Origin: Archangium gephyra
GTDB taxonomy: Bacteria > Myxococcota > Myxococcia > Myxococcales > Myxococcaceae
NCBI RefSeq assembly: GCF_001027285.1
Contig: NZ_CP011509.1
Coordinates: 4,782,501 to 4,846,500 of the forward strand
DNA length: 64,000 bases
Direction of reading: 5' to 3'
Shown: in pieces, positions 16,956 through 26,670 of the stretch
Layout of the letters: the number at the start of each line of letters is the position of its first letter
Position numbering within the stretch: position 1 is the stretch's first letter
The notes under the pieces: model-generated
What the model was told of the DNA's origin: nothing
What the model saw: the letters and a program-made list of their open reading frames with translations, nothing else
Databases searched by the model: none
Program-made: the position numbers and the translations under genes

Positions 16956-18299
16956 ATGGAATGGGTCTTCCTCGGGCTGGCGATCCTGCTGGTCTTCGCG
17001 AACGGGTTCTTCGTGGCGACGGAGTTCGCCATCGTGAAGGTCCGCCACACACGCCTGCAGGCGCTGGTGGACGAGGGCCGGCCGGGTGCCGGCGCCGCCC
17101 TGAAGATGGTGGAGAAGCTGGACACCTACCTGTCCGCCACGCAGTTCGGCATCACCCTCGCGTCGCTGGGGCTGGGCTGGCTGGGTGAGCCGGCGTTCGC
17201 CCACCTGCTGGAGCCGGTGCTGACGCAGGTGGTGCCGGAGGCGGCGGGATCCACGCTGGCGCACTCGCTGGCGGTGGCCATCGCCTTCGCCATCATCACC
17301 TTCCTGCACATCGTGGTCGGGGAGTTGGCTCCCAAGAGCTTCGCCATCCAGCGTGCCGAGGACACGACGCTGGCGGTGGCCCTGCCCATGCGGATCTTCT
17401 ACTTCGTCTTCTACCCGGCCATCTGGCTCCTCAATGGCGTGGCGGGGTGGTTGCTGAGGGTGGCCGGGCTGCATGGCGCCCACGAGTCGCAGGAGGCCCA
17501 CAGCGAGGAGGAGCTGCGCGTCATCCTCCACAGCTCGGCGCAGGCGGGTGCCATCACCACGGCGCGCGCCGAGCTGCTGGAGCGCTCGCTGGAGATGGCC
17601 CAGAAGACGGCCCGCCAGGTGATGGTGCCGCGCAACCAGGTGAAGTTCCTGGACGTGGAGGAGCCGCTGGACAAGTGCGTCGCGGACGCGCGCGCGGCGG
17701 GCCACACGTGGCTGCCGGTGGCCCGGGGCAACATGGACGAGGTGGAGGGGGTGGTGAACGTGAAGGACCTCTTCTTCCTCCTGTCCAAGGGCGAGCTGCG
17801 CAGCCTCGCCCAGGTGCAGCGCCCGGTGCTCTACATCCCGGAGCACGTGACGCTGGAGCAGCTGCTCAACGAGTTCCGCCGCCGCCGCCGGCAGATCGCC
17901 CTGGTGGTGGACGAGCACGGTGGGACGTCGGGGCTCGTCACGCTCGCGGACGTGGTGGCCGAGGTGGTGGGCGACGTGGCCGAGCTGGGCCGGCGGGTGG
18001 ACGAGGTGCGCGCCCTGCCCGGCGGCCGCTTCGAGCTGCCCGGCACCGCCCAGCTGGATGACCTGGAGGACCGCCTGGACGTCTCGTTCGAGATCGAGGA
18101 CGAGGACGTCGAGATCACGACGATCGCCGGCTACATCATGGCCCGGCTGGGACGCATCCCCGAGAAGGGGGACTCGCTCAAGCTGGACATGTGGCGCATC
18201 CAGGTGGAGGAGGTGGAGGGGCCGCGCGTGGTGCGGGTGACGGTCGAGCCCCAGGCGAGCCCCAAGCCCCCGGTGACGGCGGTGCCGGAGGCCTCCTGA
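16956..18299 (+). CDS. CNNM/HlyC-CorC-family membrane protein
   Basis: The 447-residue protein starts with a DUF21 (CNNM) transmembrane domain of about four helices (WVFLGLAILLVFANGFFVATEFA). A CBS-domain pair follows (VMVPRNQVKFLDVEEPL and the segment ending DEHGGTSGLVTLADV). The C-terminus is a CorC_HlyC domain (GGRFELPGTAQLDDL). The family is annotated as hemolysin-like but members act in divalent-cation (Mg2+ or Co2+) transport or efflux at the inner membrane. Substrate here is unknown. Confidence 0.92.
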   Translation: MEWVFLGLAILLVFANGFFVATEFAIVKVRHTRLQALVDEGRPGAGAALKMVEKLDTYLSATQFGITLASLGLGWLGEPAFAHLLEPVLTQVVPEAAGSTLAHSLAVAIAFAIITFLHIVVGELAPKSFAIQRAEDTTLAVALPMRIFYFVFYPAIWLLNGVAGWLLRVAGLHGAHESQEAHSEEELRVILHSSAQAGAITTARAELLERSLEMAQKTARQVMVPRNQVKFLDVEEPLDKCVADARAAGHTWLPVARGNMDEVEGVVNVKDLFFLLSKGELRSLAQVQRPVLYIPEHVTLEQLLNEFRRRRRQIALVVDEHGGTSGLVTLADVVAEVVGDVAELGRRVDEVRALPGGRFELPGTAQLDDLEDRLDVSFEIEDEDVEITTIAGYIMARLGRIPEKGDSLKLDMWRIQVEEVEGPRVVRVTVEPQASPKPPVTAVPEAS

Positions 18300-18314
18300 G
18301 CCGTCCTGCCCGGC

Positions 18315-19271
18315 TCAGCCGAAGTTGTAGGCGAAGTCGACCCAGGGGATGGGGATGGCGAGGCCCGGCACGCGAATCCCGCCGAGGTCCACCGCCCAGC
18401 TCTCCCCGAAGAGGCGCACCGCCAGGGAGTTGAGCATCGGCAGCTGACCGCTGGTGATTCCAATGGTCGGCATCAGCCAGTTCTCCGTGACGAGCGCGAC
18501 CCGCTGGCTCACCCGGAGGTTGCCGCTGATCGTGGTGATGAGGGTGCTGTCGAGGCTCCCCCCGCTGTTGGTCAGCGTGAAGGGCTTGCCCAGGCCCAGG
18601 GACAGGTGCGCATCCGGGGTTCCGTAGGTGGCCGTTCCGAAGACGAAGCCCACGGCGCCGCCAATGCCTGTCCCGATCCCGGGGATGAAGAGGCCCTGCG
18701 CACCGGCGGCCAGGTGCAACCTGTCTCCCACCGAGCCGCCCACCTTGACGCCAGCGATGAAGTTGAAGCCCCCGGCACCCAGGAGCCAGGCCGGGACCAC
18801 CGCACCGGCCTGCACGGTGATGTTGTCCGACAGGCCGTAGTTCATCGAGGAGAAGAACAGCTCCTTCTGGGAGAAGTAGCCCTCGCCCTGGCGCAGCATC
18901 ATCCCGCTGGGGGCATAGAGGTAACGGGTGCGGTTGGGATCCTGGAACCAGATCTCCCCATTGTCCCGGACCTGGGCGTTGTGCTCGGTGGTGATGTCCT
19001 TCACCTGCCGGGCCGGCAGCTCCATGCGATCGCCATCCGCCAGCTCCACCACCACCACCTGGCTGTCCTGGCGCACCACCACGCCGTGCAACTCCTGCCC
19101 GTCCTTCAGGGTGATGCGGGACAGCTCCCGCTTGCCGGACTCCGCGGCGGGGGCGGTGGCCTCGGCGGGCGCGGAGACGGAGGCGGGGGGCGGGGACTCG
19201 GGGCGCGTGGCCTCCTCCTGGGTGAGGGTCAGCACGGCCGCGAGGGCGAGGGATGTGGTGAGTGAGAACAT
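18315..19271 (-). CDS. Predicted outer-membrane beta-barrel protein
   Basis: The 318-residue protein begins with a signal peptide (MFSLTTSLALAAVLTLT). A Pro/Ala-rich linker and a small beta domain follow (ITLKDGQELHGVVV...VVELADGDRMELP), similar in style to LSM/SH3-like modules at the N-terminus of myxobacterial outer-membrane proteins. Alternating hydrophobic strands come next (GAVVPAWLLGAGGFNF, GVKVGGSVGDRLHLAAG, GIGGAVGFVFGTATYG), ending in WVDFAYNFG. The aromatic C-terminus region supports a barrel. Longer frames upstream lack a signal. No specific function can be assigned. Confidence 0.75.
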   Translation of the reverse strand: MFSLTTSLALAAVLTLTQEEATRPESPPPASVSAPAEATAPAAESGKRELSRITLKDGQELHGVVVRQDSQVVVVELADGDRMELPARQVKDITTEHNAQVRDNGEIWFQDPNRTRYLYAPSGMMLRQGEGYFSQKELFFSSMNYGLSDNITVQAGAVVPAWLLGAGGFNFIAGVKVGGSVGDRLHLAAGAQGLFIPGIGTGIGGAVGFVFGTATYGTPDAHLSLGLGKPFTLTNSGGSLDSTLITTISGNLRVSQRVALVTENWLMPTIGITSGQLPMLNSLAVRLFGESWAVDLGGIRVPGLAIPIPWVDFAYNFG

Positions 19272-19787
19272 GCCGCCCTGTAGTGCAGTGGACGGGCCAG
19301 GACCGCGCACTGTTGGAAATCCCGGCACTTGGGGGCGGTGGACCCGAGCCGTGTACAGCACGCTGCACAGGCGCCCGGAGCCACTGCGCACGGGGACGCT
19401 CGCCAGAGCCGACTTCGATGTTCGGACCTGTAGCAGGCCGTAGTCCGGGTTCGGGCCCGCTCGCTCGCCTGGAGAGCGGCCATGTCAGACCGGCCTGCTA
19501 TGCCGCGAAAGCTCACACGAGGAGGGAGAGAGCAGGCAGGGGCCTGAACCCAGGTCGCCTGTGGAAACGGTTGAGGAAGGGTAGGGTCTGTTCTCGCCCT
19601 GACAGCCCCCCGGTCGCCAGGCCGGTGGGCGCCATGCTTGCCTGCTCGCATATCGTCACGCATGGCAGGGTCATGCTTGATCGGCTGAGATCCAGCGTGC
19701 TACTCGTCTGATCGCTCCGAGGCCGATTTTTCGGCCTCCGGAACGCTTTTCCGCCCGCTCGCCCACCTCTCGGGAGCCCGTCTCAAC
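19272..19787. other. 516-bp divergent gap upstream of smc
   Basis: The gap lies between the barrel protein (minus) and smc (plus). No credible coding frame, tRNA or intrinsic terminator is seen. It should contain both promoters, but no clear -35/-10 pair is recognisable. Confidence 0.4.
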
Positions 19788-22700
19788 ATGCGAATCAAGC
19801 GCCTGGACATCACCGGCTTCAAATCGTTCATGGAGCGCAGCGTCTTCACGTTCGATGACGGCGTGACGGGCATCGTCGGCCCCAACGGCTGCGGCAAGTC
19901 CAACGTGGTGGACTCCATCCGCTGGGTCATGGGCGAGCAGAGCGCCAAGAACCTCCGTGGCCGCGGCATGGAGGACGTCATCTTCAACGGCTCGGAGTCC
20001 AAGCCGCCCCTGTCCATGGCCGAGGTGTCGCTCACCTTCCACGTGGACGAGACGGACACCCTCCCGGTCCACCTCTCGGGCCTGCCGGAAGTCACCGTGA
20101 CGCGCCGCCTCTTCCGCAGCGGCGAGTCCGAGTACCTCATCAACAAGACCACCTGCCGCCTGCTGGACATCACCGAGCTCTTCCTCGGCACCGGCGTGGG
20201 CACCAAGGCCTACTCCATCATCGAGCAGGGCCGCGTGGGCCTCATCGTCTCCAGCAAGCCCGAGGACCGGCGCAACCTGATTGAAGAGGCCGCCGGCGTC
20301 ACCAAGTACAAGTCCCGCCGCAAGGCCGCCGAGCGCAAGCTGGAGGCCACCCAGGCCAACCTCCTGCGCGTCACGGACATCACCAGCGAGCTGGAGCGCC
20401 GCCTGGAGAGCCTGTCGCGCCAGGCCAAGAAGGCCGAGAAGTACAAGAAGCTCAAGGCGCGCATGCGGGAGATCGATCTGCACTCGGCCTCGCACCGCTT
20501 CCTGGAGCTGCACGCCGAGTCCAAGGTGCTGGTGGAGAAGCTCGGCAGCCTGGGCGGCGAGGAGCGCGAGAACCTCGAGAAGATGCGCGAGCTGGAGCTG
20601 GTCATCACCAACCGCCGCACCGCGCTGGAGTCCGAGACCGAGGCCCTGCAGAAGCTCTCCGCCGAGGTGCACACGCTGGAGAGCACCGTGCAGCGCGCGG
20701 ACCAGGACCTGGCCTACTGGCGCAAGGACCTGGAGGAGACGAGCGCCCGGGTGGCGCAGTCCGAGACCGAGCTGCACAACGTCCGCTCCCGCCAGTCCGA
20801 GCTGGCCGAGACCATGGCCTCCCGCGAGTCCGAGCTGAGCAACATCGCCGGCTCGTGGAAGGAGGACGAGGTCTCCATGAAGGTGGCGCAGGAGGAGCTG
20901 CGCCGGGTGAGCCAGCTGCAGGCGGAGATCTCCCTGCGCCTGGAGCAGGAGCGGGCCGCCGTCGTCACCGTGGCGAGCCGCCTGGCCAACCACGAGAGCA
21001 ACCTCGTCAACCTGGCCCGCCAGAAGACGGACCTGGAGTCCCGGCGCGCCCGCAACCGCGCCGAGGCGGATGCGCTGCGCGAGCAGGAGAAGCAGCTCGA
21101 GGACGCGCGCAAGCATGTGGCCCGCCGGGTGGAGGACAGCCGCCACCTGTCCATGGAGCTCGCCGAGCGCAAGGGCCATGAGGAAGAGGCCCTCATGCGC
21201 ACGCGCCAGGCCTTCATGGAGAACGAGGTCCAGGTCATCGGCCTGCGCGAGGAGCTGAGCGACAAGCGCAGCCGGCTGGCCTCGCTGGAGGCGCTGCAGA
21301 AGGACTACGAGGGCTTCGACAAGGGCGTGCGCGCGGTGATGGTGCGCGCCGGTGAGGAGGCCCGGCAGCAGGGCATCTTCGGCCTCGTGGCGGACGTCAT
21401 CTCCACCACGCCCCGCTACGAGCGCGCGGTGGAGGCCGTGCTGGGCGAGCGGCTGCAGCACGTCGTCGTGGAGAGCCGCGACAAGGGCGTGGAGCTGGTG
21501 GAGTACCTCAAGTCCGCCCTCGAGGGCCGCGGCAGCTTCCTGCCGGTGCCCACCCCCGAGCGCGTGCCCTCCGCCGTGCAGCCGGACGTGTCCCGTGCCG
21601 GCGTGCTGGCCCGGGCCCTCGACGAGGTGTCGTGCGAGGACGCCCTCAAGCCCGTGGTGCAGCTGCTCCTCGGGGACGTGGTCATCGTGGAGGACCTGGG
21701 TGTGGCCAAGGCGTACGCCGAGGCCGAGGGCTCCTCCTGCACGCTCGTCACCCTGGACGGTGAGGTGTTCCGCCCGGATGGCACCATCATCGGCGGCGAG
21801 CGCGAGGGCGTCGCCGTGGGCGCCCTGCAGAAGAAGCGGGAGATCCTCGAGCTGGCCTCCGAGGTGGCCCGGGTCGAGGAGCGCTACAACGAGATCCTCA
21901 CCCGGCACTACACCCTGCAGAAGCAGATGGGGGACACGGAGGACGTCCTCAAGGGGCTGGCGAAGAACCAGCACGCCGAGGAGCTGAGCCTCGCCAGCCA
22001 GGAGAAGGACCTGCACAAGGCCAGCGAGGACCTGGCGCGGGTGCGCGACCGGCTCCGGGCGCTGGACGCCGACGAGGCGCAGCTCACGCAGATGTACGAT
22101 GGGCTGGCGCACGAGGAGGAGAACAGCCGGGGCGAGGTGGCGCACGGCCAGGCGGACCGCGAGGCCCGTGAGGAGCGCGTGAAGCAGCTGGTGGGCGAGC
22201 TGGAGTCGCTCAAGCAGCGGGCGGAGACGGCCACGAACAACCTCACCAGCCTGAAGGTGAAGGTGGCCGCCGGTGGCGAGCGTGGCGAGGCGGCGCGCAA
22301 GGAGCTGGAGAGCCTGCTGGCCCAGAAGGAGGAGATGGCCAACCGGGTGCGCAAGCTGGAGTCCACGGTGCGCGAGGGCTCGGCGCGGGTGGAGGAGTTC
22401 CAGCGCCGCATCGCCGAGACGGAGGCCGAGCGCGCCAGGAAGGCCGAGGACCTGGCGGTGACGGCGGGTGTCCTGGAGTCGCGGCGCACGGCGCATGGCA
22501 CGGCCTCGACCGAGGTGCGCGAGCAGGACAACGCGCTGCGCGAGCTGCGCACGAAGCTGGAGGGCCTCACCCAGGGCCTGTCGCAGATCACCCTGCGCGA
22601 GCGGGAGATCGCCCTGGAGCTGGAGCACCTGGTGGCCGGCATCCGCGAGCGGCACGGGGCGGAGTTGCAGGAGGAGGTGCACAAGTACCACCTGCTGCCG

Positions 22701-23387
22701 TCGCTGAGCGAGGAGACCGAGCAGGAGCTGAAGGATCTGCGCGCGCAGGTGGAGAAGATGGGGGAGATCAACCTCACGGCCATCGACGAGCACGCGGATC
22801 TGACGAGCCGCTCGGAGTTCCTGCTGACGCAGAAGAAGGACCTGTCCGACTCGATGGAGAAGCTGCAGGAGGCCATCCGGCGCATCGACGCGTCGAGCCG
22901 GGAGCGCTTCAAGCAGACGTTCGACATCGTCAACGAGAAGTTCCAGGCCATCTTCCCGCGCCTGTTCGGCGGCGGCCGGGCGAGCCTCGTGCTGACGAAC
23001 GAAGGGCAGGGTGGGGAGCCGGGCGTGGAGATCGTCGCGCAGCCGCCGGGCAAGAAGCTGCAGAGCATGAACCTGCTGTCGGGCGGCGAGAAGGCGCTGA
23101 CGGCCGTGGCGCTCATCTTCGCCATCTTCCTCATCAAGCCCACGCCCTTCTGCCTCCTGGACGAGGTTGACGCCCCGCTGGATGAGGGCAACGTGGGCCG
23201 CTACAACGACATGGTGAAGGAGATGAGCAAGCAGTCGCAGTTCATCCTCATCACGCACAACAAGCGCACCATGGAAGTGGCGGACACGCTCTACGGCGTG
23301 ACCATGGAGGAGCCCGGCATCTCCAAGCTGGTGAGCGTGAAGCTGCGCGAGGCCAAGGCGGCCAACGACAACATCACGGCGGCGTAA
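19788..23387 (+). CDS. smc: Chromosome segregation ATPase SMC
   Basis: The 1199-residue length and architecture are those of bacterial SMC: N-terminal ATPase lobe with Walker A GPNGCGKS (31-38), a long coiled coil, a hinge around residues 520-680 (GIFGLVADVI... and GAVGALQKKRE-like region), a return coiled coil, and a C-terminal lobe. That lobe carries the ABC signature LSGGEKAL (1097-1104) and Walker B CLLDEVDAPLD. With ScpA and ScpB it condenses and segregates the chromosome by loop extrusion; scpA and scpB are not in this window. A hairpin follows the stop by 4 bp. Confidence 0.98.
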   Translation: MRIKRLDITGFKSFMERSVFTFDDGVTGIVGPNGCGKSNVVDSIRWVMGEQSAKNLRGRGMEDVIFNGSESKPPLSMAEVSLTFHVDETDTLPVHLSGLPEVTVTRRLFRSGESEYLINKTTCRLLDITELFLGTGVGTKAYSIIEQGRVGLIVSSKPEDRRNLIEEAAGVTKYKSRRKAAERKLEATQANLLRVTDITSELERRLESLSRQAKKAEKYKKLKARMREIDLHSASHRFLELHAESKVLVEKLGSLGGEERENLEKMRELELVITNRRTALESETEALQKLSAEVHTLESTVQRADQDLAYWRKDLEETSARVAQSETELHNVRSRQSELAETMASRESELSNIAGSWKEDEVSMKVAQEELRRVSQLQAEISLRLEQERAAVVTVASRLANHESNLVNLARQKTDLESRRARNRAEADALREQEKQLEDARKHVARRVEDSRHLSMELAERKGHEEEALMRTRQAFMENEVQVIGLREELSDKRSRLASLEALQKDYEGFDKGVRAVMVRAGEEARQQGIFGLVADVISTTPRYERAVEAVLGERLQHVVVESRDKGVELVEYLKSALEGRGSFLPVPTPERVPSAVQPDVSRAGVLARALDEVSCEDALKPVVQLLLGDVVIVEDLGVAKAYAEAEGSSCTLVTLDGEVFRPDGTIIGGEREGVAVGALQKKREILELASEVARVEERYNEILTRHYTLQKQMGDTEDVLKGLAKNQHAEELSLASQEKDLHKASEDLARVRDRLRALDADEAQLTQMYDGLAHEEENSRGEVAHGQADREAREERVKQLVGELESLKQRAETATNNLTSLKVKVAAGGERGEAARKELESLLAQKEEMANRVRKLESTVREGSARVEEFQRRIAETEAERARKAEDLAVTAGVLESRRTAHGTASTEVREQDNALRELRTKLEGLTQGLSQITLREREIALELEHLVAGIRERHGAELQEEVHKYHLLPSLSEETEQELKDLRAQVEKMGEINLTAIDEHADLTSRSEFLLTQKKDLSDSMEKLQEAIRRIDASSRERFKQTFDIVNEKFQAIFPRLFGGGRASLVLTNEGQGGEPGVEIVAQPPGKKLQSMNLLSGGEKALTAVALIFAIFLIKPTPFCLLDEVDAPLDEGNVGRYNDMVKEMSKQSQFILITHNKRTMEVADTLYGVTMEEPGISKLVSVKLREAKAANDNITAA

Positions 23388-23390
23388 CAC

Positions 23391-23426
23391 CCCTCTCCCC
23401 ACGGGAGAGGGACGGGGTGAGGGTAT
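23391..23426 (+). repeat. REP-like palindrome after smc
   Basis: CCCTCTCCC-CAC-GGGAGAGGG forms a perfect 9-bp stem, followed by ACGGGGTGAGGG. The sequence has the form of the short extragenic palindromes often found behind genes in GC-rich proteobacteria. It can also act as the smc terminator. No second copy is seen in this window. Confidence 0.6.
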
Positions 23427-23451
23427 CCGGTTCCCGGATTCCCCCCTGTGT

Positions 23452-23487
23452 GAAGGCGCGGAACCTGAGTCCAGGTCCCGCGCCTTC
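23452..23487. terminator. Bidirectional hairpin between smc and the next gene
   Basis: Perfect 10-bp outer stem GAAGGCGCGG/CCGCGCCTTC with an inner ACCTG/CAGGT stem. It stands between convergent genes. It shares the 5' arm GAAGGCGCGGAACC with the hairpin at 27238-27274. Confidence 0.75.
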
Positions 23488-23516
23488 GCCGTTTCAGGCC
23501 AGTGTTCTTCTCCGGG

Positions 23517-23891
23517 CTAGCCGTTCAGCCGGAGGATGACGGCGCCGACGGCGAGGAAGAACCCGATGACCGCGAGGATGACCAGCAGGCTCGCGACCGC
23601 ACGTTGCCAGGGCTTCAGCGTGTCCCACCGGCGCGCCATGGCGCCCGTCGAGACACCCGTGAGGAGCTCCAGCAAGCCGCTCATTCCGAAGATGACGAGC
23701 ACTTCGCTCAGCACGTCCATCGGGCCGCTCAGCCACCAGAGCGCCCCTGCCACCGCGAACGCGGCGGCGAACTTCACCAGTCCGATGACTCGGATGGAGG
23801 AGGGAGCGATGGGCAGGGCTTCCGGAAGCGGATGCACCAGGCAACGGTACCATTCCTGGCGCCTGGGGTTCCCCCGCGGCCACGGCATCAC
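23517..23891 (-). CDS. Small membrane protein, unknown function
   Basis: The 124-residue product has three likely membrane helices (LVKFAAAFAVAGALWWL, VLVIFGMSGLLELLTGV, AVASLLVILAVIGFFLAVGAVI). The N-terminal 30 residues are Arg/Pro-rich and the start is uncertain: ATG 23891 or 23888, or GTG 23837, none with a good Shine-Dalgarno. I recognise no family. The gene is divergent from the 881-residue surface protein. Confidence 0.55.
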   Translation of the reverse strand: MMPWPRGNPRRQEWYRCLVHPLPEALPIAPSSIRVIGLVKFAAAFAVAGALWWLSGPMDVLSEVLVIFGMSGLLELLTGVSTGAMARRWDTLKPWQRAVASLLVILAVIGFFLAVGAVILRLNG

Positions 23892-23919
23892 CCGGAGGGA
23901 GGTCTGCTAGAACCGCCCC

Positions 23920-26565
23920 ATGCGCAAGCGCACGCTCGCGGCGGCGGTGGTCCTGGGGCTGGGTCTCGGGCTGCTGCTGCTCACCCTTCACTCGCGCGAG
24001 GCCCAGGTACCCTCCGGTGACGCCCCGGCCGTGCCCTCCAGCCCGCGACGGACGGAGCGGGGGGTCCGCCCCGAGCGCTCCGAGGCGTCAGAAGTTCTCG
24101 GCACCGCGGAGGAGGGCGGCACTCCGCCCCTCGCGCACCCCGCCACCGAGGCCGATGGTGTCCTGCTGGTGGAGGTGTTCGCGAAGGAACGGCCCGTCGC
24201 GGGTGCCAGCGTGCGGCTGTACTGGCGCGGCCCTCGCGATCCCAACCTGGGGGAAGCCACGTGGCGCCTGGCGGGCTCGGGCTCCACGGATGCGCGGGGA
24301 CAGGTGAGGCTGCCCTCCCGGCCCGGAAGCTACCTCGTGACGGCTCGGGCTCCGGGTCAGGCCGCGCAAGCACGCGACGTGGTGCGTCCCCAGGGCGAGG
24401 CCCTCACCCGCCTGCGGCTGACGCTCGAAGCGGGACACAGCCTCTCCGGGCGCACCGTGGTGAAGGGCACTGGCGAGCCCCTGCCCCTGGTGGAGCTCTC
24501 CCTCATCGCCCATGGCCGCGAGCTGAAGCCGTGGGAGGACGTGGAGGCGCCCCTCGAGGAGCGGATCTTCGCCCACAGCGATGCCCGGGGCGTCTTCCGG
24601 GTGGAGGGGCTGTCCGCCGGCACGTGGCTGCTGCGCGCCGAGGCGCCGGGATACGGACCGGAGCTGCTGGACGAGGTGCGCATCCCCGCGGAGGGGCCGC
24701 TGGAGCTCGCCCTCTCCCGGGCGGGAATCATCGAGGGCTTCGTCGTGGATGCCGAGGGCCGGCCCGCGCCGGGCGCCGAGGTGCGGGTGAGTGGTGGCGT
24801 CACCCAGCAGGTGGTCACCACGGGGCAGGGCGGTGGTTTCTCCGCGGAGGTGGAGGCGGGGAGCCATACGGTGTCCGCGCGCCGGGGGGACGAGGCGGGT
24901 GCATTGGACTCGCCGGTCGTGGTGGCCGCGGGCGGCACGGTGCGGGACGTGAGGGTGCGGCTCGGCGCGAGCGCGCTCCTCGAGGGCCGGGTGGTGGCTC
25001 GCACGAGCCAGGCTCCGGTGGTGGGCGCCACCGTGGATGTCAGTCCCTCGGGCGTCAATGGAGACTCGGGCCGCGCGGTGACGGATGCGGAGGGCCGCTT
25101 CTCCGTGGAGGGCCTCGCTCCTGGCCTCTACGACGTGGTGGTGGCCGCCACGGGCTTCTCCGAGGCCATCCGGCAGGGACTGACGTTGGCACCCGGCGAG
25201 CGCTTCCTCGTGGAGCTCGAGCTGGTGGGCACCGGCGCGGTGGAGGGCACGGTGCGGGATGGGGCGGGCCATCCCCTCGCGGGCGTGCGGGTGGAGGCTG
25301 GCGATCGCTGGACACCCGAGGGCCTGAGCAGCACCCCCCTCGAGGCCCGCACCAACGCCGAAGGGTATTACCGGCTGGAAGGCCTCGCCTCGGGACGGGT
25401 GGGCCTCTCCGTGTATCGCGAGGGGGCCTCGGCGGGGCAGGGCCGGTCCTTGTTCCTCGCGGAGGGAAGCACGGCGCGGGCGGACTTCACCCTCGAGGAG
25501 ACGGGCACCCTGGAGGGCGTGGTCCGCCTGGCCTCGGGCCGGTGGCCCGGCAAATCGTTCCAGGTGTATGCCTACCCGGAGCGTTCGGGCCACCTCGCCG
25601 AGGGGGACAGCGGAATCGCCGAGGTGGGGGACGCGGGCACCTTCCGCATGCAGCTGCCTCCAGGCCCCTACGAGGTGATGGCGGAGCACCCGGAGGATGA
25701 GAGCCTCCGCCAGCGCCAGCCGGTGACGGTGTCCGTGGAGCCGGGGAAGACGGTCCGGGTGGAGCTGACGCTCGAGCCGCCCGAGGATGCGCGGGCCCTG
25801 CTTCGCGGGCGCGTGCTCGAGCCGGATGGGTCGCCTTCGCCCTCGGCCATGGTCCTCGGCCAGGGCCCCTCGGACCTGGACATGCCGCACTTCTGGGCGC
25901 GCTCGGATGGGGAGGGACGCTTCCAGCACGCCATCTCGGAGGGGGCCATCCTCACGGTGCGCGCGAGCAACGGCGGGCGCCTCGGCCGCGTCCAGGAGGC
26001 GCGGGCCGGGCAGGAGGTGGTGGTGCGGCTTCAGCCCGCGGCCTCGGTCCGGGGCCGCGTGGTGCGCGCCAACGGTGCTCCCGTGCGGGGCTTCACCCTC
26101 GGCGTGCTACCGCTGGAGCCCGGCTCGTCCCCGTGGATGTGGAGCGATCAGGAGTTCCCCTCGGAGCGCTTCGAGTTGAAGGACCTGCCGGGCGAGCGCG
26201 TGCGGATGGAGGCGCGCTCGCGGGATGGAGCCCGGGGCACGGCGCTGGTGACGCTGGCCCCCGGTGCGAGCGCCGAGGTGGAGATCCTCCTGGGTGACAT
26301 GGGCCGCCTCGGCGGCCGGGCCGTGGACATGACGACAGGAGCGCCGCTGGCCGGTGCGTCCGTCTTCGTCTCGGTGGACCCGTCTTCCCGGTTCCAGGCC
26401 ATCTCGGGGGCCGATGGCCGCTTCCTCGTCGAGGGCCTGCCCGCGGGCAATCACACCTTGTTCATCTTCGGCCTGGACGGTGCCCGGGAGGACCGCACGG
26501 TGGCGCTGGAGGCCGGACAGTCGCTCGAGCTCGGCAACGTCCCCGTTGGCGCCTCTCCCCCGTGA
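23920..26565 (+). CDS. Exported protein of tandem carboxypeptidase-regulatory-like domains
   Basis: The 881-residue protein has an N-terminal hydrophobic segment (AAVVLGLGLGLLLLTL), which is a signal or anchor. About eight beta-sandwich domains of the CarboxypepD_reg type follow. Each has G.V.. ..G.P..GA.V, then a G.F...GL..G.Y.V/L motif (DAEGRFSVEGLAPGLYDV, NAEGYYRLEGLASG, GADGRFLVEGLPAGNHTLF). Such arrays are structural, extracytoplasmic and calcium- or carbohydrate-associated at most; no catalytic domain is visible. A cell-surface or matrix role is an inference. Confidence 0.85.
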   Translation: MRKRTLAAAVVLGLGLGLLLLTLHSREAQVPSGDAPAVPSSPRRTERGVRPERSEASEVLGTAEEGGTPPLAHPATEADGVLLVEVFAKERPVAGASVRLYWRGPRDPNLGEATWRLAGSGSTDARGQVRLPSRPGSYLVTARAPGQAAQARDVVRPQGEALTRLRLTLEAGHSLSGRTVVKGTGEPLPLVELSLIAHGRELKPWEDVEAPLEERIFAHSDARGVFRVEGLSAGTWLLRAEAPGYGPELLDEVRIPAEGPLELALSRAGIIEGFVVDAEGRPAPGAEVRVSGGVTQQVVTTGQGGGFSAEVEAGSHTVSARRGDEAGALDSPVVVAAGGTVRDVRVRLGASALLEGRVVARTSQAPVVGATVDVSPSGVNGDSGRAVTDAEGRFSVEGLAPGLYDVVVAATGFSEAIRQGLTLAPGERFLVELELVGTGAVEGTVRDGAGHPLAGVRVEAGDRWTPEGLSSTPLEARTNAEGYYRLEGLASGRVGLSVYREGASAGQGRSLFLAEGSTARADFTLEETGTLEGVVRLASGRWPGKSFQVYAYPERSGHLAEGDSGIAEVGDAGTFRMQLPPGPYEVMAEHPEDESLRQRQPVTVSVEPGKTVRVELTLEPPEDARALLRGRVLEPDGSPSPSAMVLGQGPSDLDMPHFWARSDGEGRFQHAISEGAILTVRASNGGRLGRVQEARAGQEVVVRLQPAASVRGRVVRANGAPVRGFTLGVLPLEPGSSPWMWSDQEFPSERFELKDLPGERVRMEARSRDGARGTALVTLAPGASAEVEILLGDMGRLGGRAVDMTTGAPLAGASVFVSVDPSSRFQAISGADGRFLVEGLPAGNHTLFIFGLDGAREDRTVALEAGQSLELGNVPVGASPP

Positions 26566-26670
26566 GCCGCTGACCGGAGTCGCTGGAGGGAGCTCAAAGT
26601 TCTTTCTGTTATTCCAAGGATTCTTGCTTATTCTAGGATGACGAGAACAGCGTTCCACCTGGGAGGAAGC

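Noticed and set aside
19500-19640. A possible tRNA-like T-loop in the gap before smc (GGGTTC-type motif on the minus strand)
   Set aside because: No acceptor, D or anticodon stems can be paired around it.
19671-23402. A 1243-codon open frame on the minus strand opposite smc
   Set aside because: It is the antisense shadow of a very GC-rich gene: Leu/Arg/His/Gln-rich low-complexity product, no start context, no homology to any family, and smc is fully explained by its own motifs.
23391-23426. CRISPR-like or IS end
   Set aside because: It is a single short palindrome with no flanking repeats or transposase; best read as an extragenic palindrome or terminator.
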